Shown: one piece after another, positions 17,438 to 24,039 of the stretch
How positions within the stretch are numbered: the first letter of the stretch is position 1
How the letters are laid out: every line of letters starts with the position of its first letter
Source: RUG12519 sp045649685
GTDB lineage: Bacteria > Bacillota > Clostridia > Oscillospirales > Ruminococcaceae
Assembly (NCBI GenBank): GCA_045649685.1
Contig: JAZRQJ010000005.1
Span: 1-64,000, forward strand
Reading direction: 5' to 3'
DNA: 64,000 bases
The notes under the pieces: generated by a model
Database searches by the model: none
Seen by the model: only the letters and a program-made list of their open reading frames with translations
Told to the model about the DNA's origin: nothing
Position numbers and translations under genes: made by a program

Positions 17438-18850
17438 ATGTATTATCGTTTAAAAGATAATTTTTTATTACGAGGTTGGAAACTGCTCCCTTTTGCTCTA
17501 TATGACATGAAAACACGTAGAACCTGTTTTTTAGATAAGGAAACTTTTTCGATTGTTCAGCTTTGTGATGGAGAACATTTTGTTAATATTAGTGAGTTGT
17601 CGTCAGATCAGCAAGGACGATTAAAAGAGCTGATAGAAAAAGATATTGTAGAGGAATGTAAACATTTTTCAAAATTGAATGACAATCAAAAATATAAAAA
17701 ATTTTCTTCTAGATACATGGCTTTTGCACAATGGTCAATTACAGGAAAATGTAATTATAAATGTAGACATTGTTTTATGTCGGCGCCTGAAGCAAAATTT
17801 GGAGAATTGTCTTTGTTTGAAATAAAAAAGATAATTCATGAGTTAGCAGAATGTGGAATATATAATGTTTCTCTAACCGGAGGAGAACCTTTAGTCAGAA
17901 ATGATTTTTTTGAGATTTTGGATGCGCTAGTTGATGCTAATATTAATGTTGCTGCCATTTACAGTAACGGTAAATTAGTGAATAGTAAATTGTTAGATGC
18001 ATTTGAATCAAGAAATATGAAGCCTGTTATTCATATGAGTTATGATGGAAAAGGTTGGCATGATTGGATAAGAGGAGTACCTGGTGCAGAAAAAAATGTT
18101 ATTGATGCCTATAGATTGTGTAACGAGAGAGGATTTTCAACAACAGCAGAGATGTGTATTCATAGAGGAAATAAAGATGTGTTTCTTGAGACTATGAATG
18201 AATTAGTTGAGCTTAATTGTAGGAGTTTAAAAGTTAACCCTGCTGCTATGTTGGGTAATTGGGCTAAGAGTTCAGCCGAATATACATTATCAATGAGAGA
18301 GGTAAATGATACTTATTTAGAGTATATAAAGCAATTTTTTGATAGTGGAATGAGAATATCTCTAATGTTGGATGGCTTTTTTTACTGTGGAAAGGGTTCT
18401 ACAAACTATTCTATTCCATATATAAAATATGATTCTAAAGTTAATTATTCAAAAGTAACAGTATGTGGACACGCTAGAAATTCGTTATATATAGATCCAG
18501 AAGGAATTACTTTACCATGTATGGTTCTTGCTAATACTGATTTGAAAAAAAAGTTTCCTAATATTTTAGATAAAAAATTATGTGAAATTTTAACTGATTC
18601 TTACTATATGAAAATTATAGATACTAGATTACAAGAGTATTTTGATTTGAATCCAGAGTGCGATACATGTGACTATAAGGATTTGTGTGCTGGTGGATGT
18701 AGGGGCATGGCAGTTATTGACAATAATTTAGATTATTTGACAAAGGATCTTACGGCATGTTTTTTCTTTAAAAATAATTATCATCATAAAATTAATATGT
18801 TGGTAGATTCTCTGCTGACTAATTTGGATAAGGTAATAGTAGGAAGGTAA
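17438..18850 (+). CDS. Radical SAM/SPASM peptide maturase
   Basis: A 470-residue protein. The N-terminal 90 residues (YYRLKDNFLLRGWKLLPF) may be a small PqqD-like recognition fold. The radical SAM cluster motif CNYKCRHC is at about residues 105-112 and SLTGGEPLVRNDF follows. A C-terminal SPASM domain has CGHARNSLYIDPEG, LPCM and CDTCDYKDLCAGGCRG, the ligands of auxiliary iron-sulfur clusters. SPASM enzymes near RiPP precursors commonly make thioether, C-C or ether crosslinks. The cores here are mostly cysteine-free, so a C-C or C-O crosslink on aromatic or basic residues is more plausible than a thioether. ATG 17438 has GAGAGGAG six bases upstream; the ATG at 17423 has none. Confidence 0.9.
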   Translation: MYYRLKDNFLLRGWKLLPFALYDMKTRRTCFLDKETFSIVQLCDGEHFVNISELSSDQQGRLKELIEKDIVEECKHFSKLNDNQKYKKFSSRYMAFAQWSITGKCNYKCRHCFMSAPEAKFGELSLFEIKKIIHELAECGIYNVSLTGGEPLVRNDFFEILDALVDANINVAAIYSNGKLVNSKLLDAFESRNMKPVIHMSYDGKGWHDWIRGVPGAEKNVIDAYRLCNERGFSTTAEMCIHRGNKDVFLETMNELVELNCRSLKVNPAAMLGNWAKSSAEYTLSMREVNDTYLEYIKQFFDSGMRISLMLDGFFYCGKGSTNYSIPYIKYDSKVNYSKVTVCGHARNSLYIDPEGITLPCMVLANTDLKKKFPNILDKKLCEILTDSYYMKIIDTRLQEYFDLNPECDTCDYKDLCAGGCRGMAVIDNNLDYLTKDLTACFFFKNNYHHKINMLVDSLLTNLDKVIVGR

Positions 18851-18896
18851 GGTGTTGAAATTATGCAGATTTTTATATGAAGTGGGGGGTGTTTAA

Positions 18897-19196
18897 ATGT
18901 CTATAGAAAGTGCAAGACAATTTTTGTTATGTGTTGAATCAGATCCAGATATTTTAAATGACATTTTAGATGAATTGAATAATGCTAAGACATATGATGA
19001 AAAAGTGAATGTTATTGTTTCTTTTGCACAGAGCATAGGCTATGATTTTAGTGCGCTTGATATTAAAGTTGTTTCATCTGAAATTGGTAATGTTGACAAT
19101 GATAGTTCGTATGAAATTTACGGAGGAAGATCTATTTTAAAAAACACATATCTTTCTAAAATAAAGTTTTTGAAGGATAATAGAACAGAACCTTAA
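18897..19196 (+). CDS. Nif11-type RiPP precursor 1
   Basis: A 99-residue peptide starting MSIESARQFLL, as in Nif11-type leaders, with the helical core phrase SIGYDFSALDI. The leader ends EIYGG at about residue 77, a diverged double-glycine site (usual form NVAGG). The 22-residue core starts RSILKNTYLSK and ends NRTEP; it has no Cys and is rich in Lys and Arg. GTGGGGGG before the ATG is a strong site. It is first in the array, 46 bases after the maturase gene. Confidence 0.85.
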   Translation: MSIESARQFLLCVESDPDILNDILDELNNAKTYDEKVNVIVSFAQSIGYDFSALDIKVVSSEIGNVDNDSSYEIYGGRSILKNTYLSKIKFLKDNRTEP

Positions 19197-19229
19197 TTTT
19201 TAATTAAGTATAGGAAAGAAGCGATCAAA

Positions 19230-19514
19230 ATGTCATTAAAGAGTGCAAAAGATTTCTTATTGGATTTTAAGGCGAGTGACGAAGTTGGATCTATTATAAG
19301 TTCTTTAGATTTTAAAGAGAGTGATATGAAAAAAAAAATAGATTTAATTGTTATTGAAGCTTCTAAGAGAGGATACGATTTTACATCGTCAGAGTTAAAA
19401 GAAGTTGTTGATGAGTATGTTAATATGCATAAAGACGATAATTTTGAAAGTATAACTGGTGGAAAAGCTAGTGTAAATGCTATAATTAAGTCTTTATTGC
19501 CATATTACAAATAA
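19230..19514 (+). CDS. Nif11-type RiPP precursor 2
   Basis: A 94-residue peptide (MSLKSAKDFLLDF... RGYDFTSSELKEVV). The leader ends ESITGG at residue 78, another variant double-glycine site. The core is 16 residues, KASVNAIIKSLLPYYK, basic and amphipathic, without Cys, ending in two tyrosines. The ribosome binding site is AGGAAAGAAG. Confidence 0.85.
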   Translation: MSLKSAKDFLLDFKASDEVGSIISSLDFKESDMKKKIDLIVIEASKRGYDFTSSELKEVVDEYVNMHKDDNFESITGGKASVNAIIKSLLPYYK

Positions 19515-19582
19515 ACTAAATTAGGTAAATTTAAAATATGTAATTGTTCTTGAAAATGATTTTAATTAAGGAGGAGTTTATT

Positions 19583-19873
19583 ATGTCAAAAGAAAGTGTA
19601 AAAAAATTTATTGTGGATGCTCAAAATAAGGCAGAATTGAAAGGTATATTTGAAAAAACAAGATCAGGTTTTGATTCTAAAGAGGAAAAAAGAGAGTATA
19701 TAGCCAAAGAAGCAAAAAAATATGGATATACTTTTACAGCAGATGAATTGAAGACATTTTTGATAGAACAATCTCAAAGTATCTCGGATGACGATTTAGG
19801 AAATGTTGCTGGAGGTAGTTGGCTTGGTAAGATAATTAAGGTTGGAGGTAATATTTTAGGTGAGATTTTATAA
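19583..19873 (+). CDS. Nif11-type RiPP precursor 3
   Basis: A 96-residue peptide. The leader (MSKESVKKFIVDAQ... KYGYTFTADELKTFL) ends LGNVAGG at residue 78. The 18-residue core is SWLGKIIKVGGNILGEIL, a cationic amphipathic helix-like sequence, without Cys. ATG 19583 follows AAGGAGGAG; an in-frame TTG 13 codons earlier has no site. The leader closely resembles those of precursors 7-9. Confidence 0.9.
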   Translation: MSKESVKKFIVDAQNKAELKGIFEKTRSGFDSKEEKREYIAKEAKKYGYTFTADELKTFLIEQSQSISDDDLGNVAGGSWLGKIIKVGGNILGEIL

Positions 19874-19905
19874 TTTTTATAGTTATTTTAATAGGGGGGT
19901 TGGTT

Positions 19906-20187
19906 ATGTCAAAAGAAAATTTAGATAAATTTAAGGAAGATTTAAAATCTGATCTATCATTAAAAAATAGATTAGATGATTTGATTAAAAGAAATAGTGA
20001 TCTGAGTGAATCAGATAAAAAAGAAAAAATAGTTGAGTTTGCCAATAATGAAGGCTACAATCTTGATATTAGTGATTTTGACAATGTTTCAGGTGAGCTT
20101 AATGATGATGAATTATTTAATGTTGCAGGGGGAAGGAATGGTAGTTGTTGGAGTTTAGGTAGTCAGTGTACGTTTTTATTAACTTAG
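19906..20187 (+). CDS. Nif11-type RiPP precursor 4 (two-cysteine core)
   Basis: A 93-residue peptide. The leader ends LFNVAGG at residue 76. The 17-residue core is RNGSCWSLGSQCTFLLT, the only core with two cysteines (spaced by six residues), so it could form a disulfide or thioether. GGGGGG lies six bases before ATG 19906; the TTG two codons earlier is disfavoured by spacing. Confidence 0.9.
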   Translation: MSKENLDKFKEDLKSDLSLKNRLDDLIKRNSDLSESDKKEKIVEFANNEGYNLDISDFDNVSGELNDDELFNVAGGRNGSCWSLGSQCTFLLT

Positions 20188-20220
20188 TAGTTAGGTATAA
20201 ATGATATGTAGGAGAATGAT

Positions 20221-20520
20221 ATGTCTATTGAAAGTGCAAAAAATTTTTTGCTGAATGTTGATGTTAGTTCTGAAATCACGGATGTTGTAGAACGGACTAT
20301 ATTGGATAATAAGAAAAAAAAAGAAAAATTAAATATGATTGTAGACGAGGCTGGTAAGCGGGGATATAATTTTAATCTTGATGACTTAAAAAGAGCTGTA
20401 GAAGATTTTTCATCTATAAGTGATGAAGATTTATCTAATATTGCTGGTGGGTCTATTAAAAATTTTGCAAAGTTAGACCTTAAAAAGAATTTTAATTTTA
20501 TTTTAGATTTAGTGAAATAG
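20221..20520 (+). CDS. Nif11-type RiPP precursor 5
   Basis: A 99-residue peptide (MSIESAKNFLLNV...). The leader ends LSNIAGG at residue 77. The 22-residue core starts SIKNFAKLDLKKNF and ends ILDLVK; it is basic and hydrophobic with three Phe and no Cys. It is followed directly by RNA element A (20526-20600). Confidence 0.9.
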   Translation: MSIESAKNFLLNVDVSSEITDVVERTILDNKKKKEKLNMIVDEAGKRGYNFNLDDLKRAVEDFSSISDEDLSNIAGGSIKNFAKLDLKKNFNFILDLVK

Positions 20521-20525
20521 GTTTT

Positions 20526-20600
20526 GGGAAAGTGAGTGCTTTCCCCTATGAATTTTATATAATTTGGTTATTTTTATAATAGAAATCATAGGGGAGAGCA
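20526..20600 (+). promoter_or_regulatory. RNA element A with mutually exclusive hairpins
   Basis: Three segments. Segment 1, GGGAAAG (20526-20532), pairs perfectly with CTTTCCC (20539-20545). The enlarged segment 2, TGCTTTCCCCTATGA (20537-20551), can instead pair along 15 bases with segment 3, TCATAGGGGAGAGCA (20586-20600), with one G-U pair. The two pairings exclude each other, as in attenuators. Neither hairpin is followed by a convincing U run. A second copy lies at 22233-22339. The next start codon is 81 bases downstream. A weak TTGAGT-17-TAATTT promoter (20629-20657) lies between. Confidence 0.6.
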
Positions 20601-20681
20601 TAGATTGGAGAGAATTTTTTATTTTCTATTGAGTGTGCTTTTCCTGTAATTTAATTTTTATTAATAAAGGAGGAACTGAAA

Positions 20682-21077
20682 ATGTCAAAAGAAAGTGTAA
20701 AAAAATTCATGGAAGATTTAGCAAAAAAACCTGAACTAATTGAAGAGATTAATAAACATGGAGGCAATGCTGGCAGTGAAGATGCAAGATTAAAAGCTAT
20801 TTGTGATTTGGCTAGCAAAAAAGGATATAAGTTTACTCTTGCAGAATTGAAAACAGCTATGGCAGAATGTGGCAATGAGTTGGATGAAGGTGAATTGTCC
20901 AATGTTGCTGGTGGAGCAGGCTGGAGAGATGGAGCGAAAAGCGCGTTGTTTGGAGCTGCATCTAGTTTATTATCCGCTTTTGCAAATAATGGTAAAATTA
21001 CTAAAGCAGATTTAAAACAAGCTGCATTTGGAGCTGCATCAGCTGGAATGCAAGGATATTTTGGTGAGCAGCAATAG
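20682..21077 (+). CDS. Nif11-type RiPP precursor 6 (long Ala/Gly-rich core)
   Basis: A 131-residue peptide. The leader ends LSNVAGG at residue 78. The core is about 53 residues, far longer than the others. It starts AGWRDGAKSALFGAASS and contains a second similar block ALFGAASS / AAFGAASAGMQGY, so it is Ala/Gly/Ser-rich with an internal near-repeat. It has no Cys and resembles an unmodified helical class II bacteriocin with small-residue packing motifs. An AAGGAGG site lies upstream. Precursor 6 opens the 6-9 subgroup after RNA element A. Confidence 0.88.
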   Translation: MSKESVKKFMEDLAKKPELIEEINKHGGNAGSEDARLKAICDLASKKGYKFTLAELKTAMAECGNELDEGELSNVAGGAGWRDGAKSALFGAASSLLSAFANNGKITKADLKQAAFGAASAGMQGYFGEQQ

Positions 21078-21136
21078 TTTGATATAGTTAATATTTGGCA
21101 ATTAAAAAAATATAAGTTTGATTTTGGAGGGGGAAA

Positions 21137-21445
21137 ATGTCCAAAGAAAGTATAAATAAATTTATATTGGATGTAAATGAAAGGCCAGAGTTAAGCAATA
21201 TATTGGAAAAATCCAAGAAAAAATTTAGTTCTAATGAGGAACGATTTGAATATGTCGCAAAAGAAGCTAAAAAATATGGCTATGATTTTACTGCTGCTGA
21301 TATGATATTGGCGATGGGAGAACACAATAATAGTCTTTTAGACGACGATTTAGCCAATGTTGCTGGTGGTGGAGTAGTTAGAGATGGTGCCAATTACGTT
21401 GCTGATAAGGCAAAGAAATTTTGGAAATGGTTGACGACGATTTAG
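21137..21445 (+). CDS. Nif11-type RiPP precursor 7 (core end rewritten by duplication)
   Basis: A 102-residue peptide. The leader ends LANVAGG at residue 78. The 24-residue core starts GVVRDGANYVADKAKKF and ends WKWLTTI. The last four residues come from a 92-bp tandem duplication that shifts the frame (see 21341-21524). Without it the core would end WKWFW, as in precursors 8 and 9 (WEWFW). GGAGGGGG precedes the ATG. Confidence 0.9.
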   Translation: MSKESINKFILDVNERPELSNILEKSKKKFSSNEERFEYVAKEAKKYGYDFTAADMILAMGEHNNSLLDDDLANVAGGGVVRDGANYVADKAKKFWKWLTTI

Positions 21446-21524
21446 CCAATGTTGCGGGTGGTGGAGTAGTTAGAGAGGATGCCAATTACGTTGCTGATAA
21501 GGCAAAGAAATTTTGGAAATGGTT
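21341..21524 (+). repeat. 92-bp tandem duplication covering the leader end and core of precursor 7
   Basis: The block beginning GACGACGATTTAGCC at 21341 recurs at 21433, an offset of 92 bases, with only a few differences (GCTGGT/GCGGGT and GATGGT/GAGGAT). Ninety-two is not a multiple of three. The second copy is therefore out of frame with the start codon and the first core runs into it, reading LTTI then stop. Read in its own frame the second copy encodes DDDLANVAGG plus a complete core ending WKWFW, but it has no start codon or ribosome site of its own. Confidence 0.9.
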
Positions 21525-21573
21525 TTGGTAAAAATATTTTATTAAAAATATAATATAAAAGGAGTGTATTAAA

Positions 21574-21876
21574 ATGTCAAAAGAGAATGTAAAGAAATTT
21601 ATACAGGATACTCATGAAAAACCAGAATTGAAAAAAATATTAGAAAAACCAAAAACAGATTTTGATTCAAAAGAAGCAAAGATGGAATATGTAGCTAAAG
21701 AAGCAAAAAAATATGGTTACAATTTCACGGCTAGCGACATGAAAGCAGTATTGGAGGATCATGACAGTGGACTTTCTGATGATGATTTGTCAAATGTTGC
21801 TGGTGGTGGAGTAGTTAGAAAGGGAGCTTCTTATGTTGCTGATAAAGCAGAGAAATTTTGGGAATGGTTTTGGTAG
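21574..21876 (+). CDS. Nif11-type RiPP precursor 8
   Basis: A 100-residue peptide. The leader (MSKENVKKFIQDTHEKPEL...) ends LSNVAGG at residue 78. The 22-residue core starts GVVRKGASYVADKAEKF and ends WEWFW; it is amphipathic, has no Cys and is strongly aromatic at its end. AAAGGAGTG lies ten bases before the ATG. It is a tandem duplicate of precursor 9. Confidence 0.92.
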   Translation: MSKENVKKFIQDTHEKPELKKILEKPKTDFDSKEAKMEYVAKEAKKYGYNFTASDMKAVLEDHDSGLSDDDLSNVAGGGVVRKGASYVADKAEKFWEWFW

Positions 21877-21918
21877 GAAAATTTTATTAAAAATATAATA
21901 TAAAAGGAGTGTATTAAA

Positions 21919-22221
21919 ATGTCAAAAGAAAATGTAAAGAAATTTATACAAGATACTCATCAAAACTCAGAATTAAAAAAAATATTGGAAAAACCAAAGT
22001 CAGATTTTGATTCAAAAGAAGCAAAGATGGAATATATAGCAAAAGAAGCAAAGAAATATGGCTACAATTTTACAGCTAGCGATATGAAGGCAGTGTTGGA
22101 AGATCATGACAGTGGACTTTCTAATGACGATTTGTCAAATGTTGCTGGTGGTGGAGTAGTTAGAAAGGGAGCTTCTTATGTTGCTGATAAAGCAGAGAAA
22201 TTTTGGGAATGGTTTTGGTAG
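21919..22221 (+). CDS. Nif11-type RiPP precursor 9
   Basis: A 100-residue peptide whose core is identical to that of precursor 8. The leader differs at a few positions, for example THQNSEL for THEKPEL and LSNDDLS for LSDDDLS. The identical core with a drifting leader suggests selection on the product or dosage. It is followed at once by RNA element B. Confidence 0.92.
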   Translation: MSKENVKKFIQDTHQNSELKKILEKPKSDFDSKEAKMEYIAKEAKKYGYNFTASDMKAVLEDHDSGLSNDDLSNVAGGGVVRKGASYVADKAEKFWEWFW

Positions 22222-22232
22222 GAAAATTTTTT

Positions 22233-22339
22233 GGGGAAAGTTTTTGATCTATTTCTAGTGCTATATCTTTCCCCTATGTATTTTATTATTTTGCTTATAT
22301 TAGTCTTGGAAATTGTAGAAAATATAGGGGAGAGATATA
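22233..22339 (+). promoter_or_regulatory. RNA element B, second copy of the alternative-hairpin element
   Basis: Segment 1, GGGGAAAG (22233-22240), pairs perfectly with CTTTCCCC (22267-22274). Segment 2 extended, TATATCTTTCCCCTAT (22262-22277), can pair along 16 bases with ATAGGGGAGAGATATA (22324-22339), with one G-U pair at the same place as in element A. Outer pairs differ between copies (TGC/GCA in A, TATAT/ATATA in B) but stay complementary, which supports real RNA pairing. The next start codon is 79 bases downstream, nearly the spacing seen at element A. Confidence 0.6.
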
Positions 22340-22418
22340 TTATAGGCTGTATTTATAAAGTTTATTATGTTAAATTATTTTAATTGATTGTAGTTGTATA
22401 AGAAAGGGTGAACATGGA

Positions 22419-22709
22419 ATGTCTTTGCAAAGTGCAATAGAATTTGTAGATCGCGTACATTCAGATGTTGATTTGACTAACAGTATTGGTGAAGTGGTTT
22501 CTAATGATTGGAGTAAAGCTAAAAAATATAGGTTTATTATTTCTATTGCAAACAGTATGGGGTTTGAGTTTACTCTTGATGAATGGGAAGAAGCGCTATT
22601 ATTACCAGTAAATGAGTTGGATGAAGATGAATTGTTGAATGTTGCTGGTGGAGTGCATAGACCTGATCGTTCTCATTTGCATTGCAAAGGATTTGGTATG
22701 CAAATTTAA
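22419..22709 (+). CDS. Nif11-type RiPP precursor 10 (His/Cys core)
   Basis: A 96-residue peptide. The leader (MSLQSAIEFVDRVHS...) ends LLNVAGG at residue 78. The 18-residue core is VHRPDRSHLHCKGFGMQI, with three His and one Cys, unlike any other core here; metal binding or a His/Cys crosslink is possible. The ribosome site AAAGGGTGAA is weaker than that of its neighbours. Confidence 0.88.
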   Translation: MSLQSAIEFVDRVHSDVDLTNSIGEVVSNDWSKAKKYRFIISIANSMGFEFTLDEWEEALLLPVNELDEDELLNVAGGVHRPDRSHLHCKGFGMQI

Positions 22710-22774
22710 ATTTTGTCAATATCAATCTATTATAAAAAATTAGTATATAATAAAACATTATTGGAGTGGTATAT

Positions 22775-23098
22775 ATGTCATTAGAGCATGCAAGAAAATT
22801 TGTTGTGGATTTTGATGCGGATCCCAAACTTCGTATTAGAATGGCTGAAATTAAAAAGGAAATGCAAGAAAACAATTCAGAAAATTGCAGTAAAATGGAT
22901 TTAATATTTGCTGTTGCTAAAGAACGCGGATATGAGTTTACTGCCGATGAATTGAAAGAGGCAAACAATTGTATGTTTGGAGAAATTTCAGATGATGAGT
23001 TATTGAATGTTGCTGGTGGTTTAGATGTAAACTACGATGCTTTATCGAAGATGTCACATTTAGATATGTCAGATATTTTTAATATGTCGATAGATTAG
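22775..23098 (+). CDS. Nif11-type RiPP precursor 11 (acidic core)
   Basis: A 107-residue peptide. The leader (MSLEHARKFVVDFDADPKL...) ends LLNVAGG at residue 82. The 25-residue core starts LDVNYDALSKMSHLDMSD and ends NMSID; it is acidic and Met-rich, the opposite charge to most other cores. ATG 22775 follows GGAG at nine bases; a GTG three codons earlier is too close. A terminator-like hairpin follows. Confidence 0.88.
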   Translation: MSLEHARKFVVDFDADPKLRIRMAEIKKEMQENNSENCSKMDLIFAVAKERGYEFTADELKEANNCMFGEISDDELLNVAGGLDVNYDALSKMSHLDMSDIFNMSID

Positions 23099-23124
23099 AA
23101 ATACGTAATATGTTATTGAATATT

Positions 23125-23169
23125 GGAAACGTTGTTATATAAAATCAATGTTTCCTTATTTTTAATTTT
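23125..23169 (+). terminator. Probable terminator at the end of the precursor array
   Basis: GGAAACGTTG (23125-23134) and CAATGTTTCC (23146-23155) form a 10-bp stem with one G-U, an 11-base loop, then TTATTTTTAATTTT. It separates the precursor array from the HExxH gene, which may be reached only by read-through. Confidence 0.65.
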
Positions 23170-23184
23170 AAGGGGGTAAAGATT

Positions 23185-24030
23185 ATGGATATTAAGCGTG
23201 AATTTGATTTTAATTCTGAAGAACAACGAAAATTTAATGAGTATATTGAAAATAAAATGAAAAACAAATTACAACCTTCTCAAGATGAAGATTTTTTGTA
23301 TACTTGGAGTTTGTGGATTGATGAGGCTGATGGTGATGGTGGATTTGCAGATGTTTTAAATTCACATATATCTTCAAAACGTCCTGTTAATTTTAAGCAA
23401 CCTGAATGCGTAAAAATTGAGATATATGAATCCATTGCTGGTAGGATACCAATAATTGTTATTGGTAATGATGATGATTTTGAGCAATTTATTGTGAATG
23501 TTGCTTATGGAGGGGCTAGACCAGATAATATTCATCAACAAGGAGCATCATTTTTGGCTGGTAAAAAGAATAGATTTATCGTTCTTTCTGAAAAGCCTTA
23601 TAGTAATATTTCGGCAGAGTGGATGCATTTATCAGATAGCGACTGGAGAAAGAAATCTATGATTTTAAGAAGAGCGCATGAATGTACGCATTATTATACC
23701 AGAAGATATTATGGTACAGCTGATAATAATTTACATGATGAATTAATGGCTGATTTTTTTGGACTATATGCTGCATTTAAAGAATATAAGGCAAAATGGT
23801 TTTTGCATTTTATGGGCGTTGATGGAGAAAATAAAAATGGAAGATTATCGTTATATGTTAAGAATCTTCCCAATAAGGTGGCTGAAGCTATTGGTGAAAC
23901 AGCAGTGCATTGTGCAAAGTTTTTGGAAAAATGGTCGCTATCTAAAGAATTTATTGAAATGAGCGATTCTGAGAGAGTTGATTTTTTATGTGAGTTAGGC
24001 ATTTCAGGTATGCTCGAAAAGAGTGAATAA
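23185..24030 (+). CDS. Putative zinc metallopeptidase-like protein of the RiPP locus
   Basis: A 281-residue soluble protein with no signal peptide or membrane segment. The key feature is RRAHECTHYYTRRYYG (about residues 162-177), an HExxH zinc motif, followed about 19 residues later by DELMADFFGLYAAF, whose Glu/Asp could be the third ligand as in gluzincins. The N-terminal half is acidic and not recognised. It lies last in the locus on the same strand, 15 bases after the array terminator, with AAGGGGG before ATG. It could trim leaders or cores after the C39 cut, or degrade peptides in the cytoplasm for self-protection. I do not recognise the family securely. Confidence 0.6.
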   Translation: MDIKREFDFNSEEQRKFNEYIENKMKNKLQPSQDEDFLYTWSLWIDEADGDGGFADVLNSHISSKRPVNFKQPECVKIEIYESIAGRIPIIVIGNDDDFEQFIVNVAYGGARPDNIHQQGASFLAGKKNRFIVLSEKPYSNISAEWMHLSDSDWRKKSMILRRAHECTHYYTRRYYGTADNNLHDELMADFFGLYAAFKEYKAKWFLHFMGVDGENKNGRLSLYVKNLPNKVAEAIGETAVHCAKFLEKWSLSKEFIEMSDSERVDFLCELGISGMLEKSE

Positions 24031-24039
24031 ACTTAGAAA

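Larger units (their letters stand above)
21541..22230 (+). repeat. 345-bp tandem duplication of a precursor gene with its ribosome site
   Basis: ATTAAAAATATAATATAAAA plus GGAGTGTATTAAAATG occurs at 21541 and again at 21886, an exact 345-base offset that continues through both genes. The copies differ at scattered bases, mainly in the leader, and encode identical cores. Confidence 0.9.

Noticed and set aside
21433..21531. Second copy of the precursor 7 core as a separate gene
   Set aside because: It has no start codon, leader or ribosome site; it is the out-of-frame half of the 92-bp duplication.
20526..22339. RNA elements A and B as ordinary Rho-independent terminators
   Set aside because: Neither hairpin of either copy is followed by a real U run, and two competing pairings are conserved; termination cannot be excluded but is not the simplest reading.
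22570..22968. A 132-codon minus-strand frame across precursors 10 and 11
   Set aside because: Antisense shadow of two well-supported precursor genes; no ribosome site.
18897..23098. Repeated small genes read as a CRISPR or simple repeat array
   Set aside because: Units are about 300 bases, coding, each with its own ribosome site and start; there are no short direct repeats with spacers.
17438..23098. Lanthipeptide or cyclodehydrated-peptide cluster
   Set aside because: No LanM/LanB/LanC, YcaO or nitrile-hydratase-like enzyme is present and the cores have few Cys, so only radical SAM tailoring can be supported.
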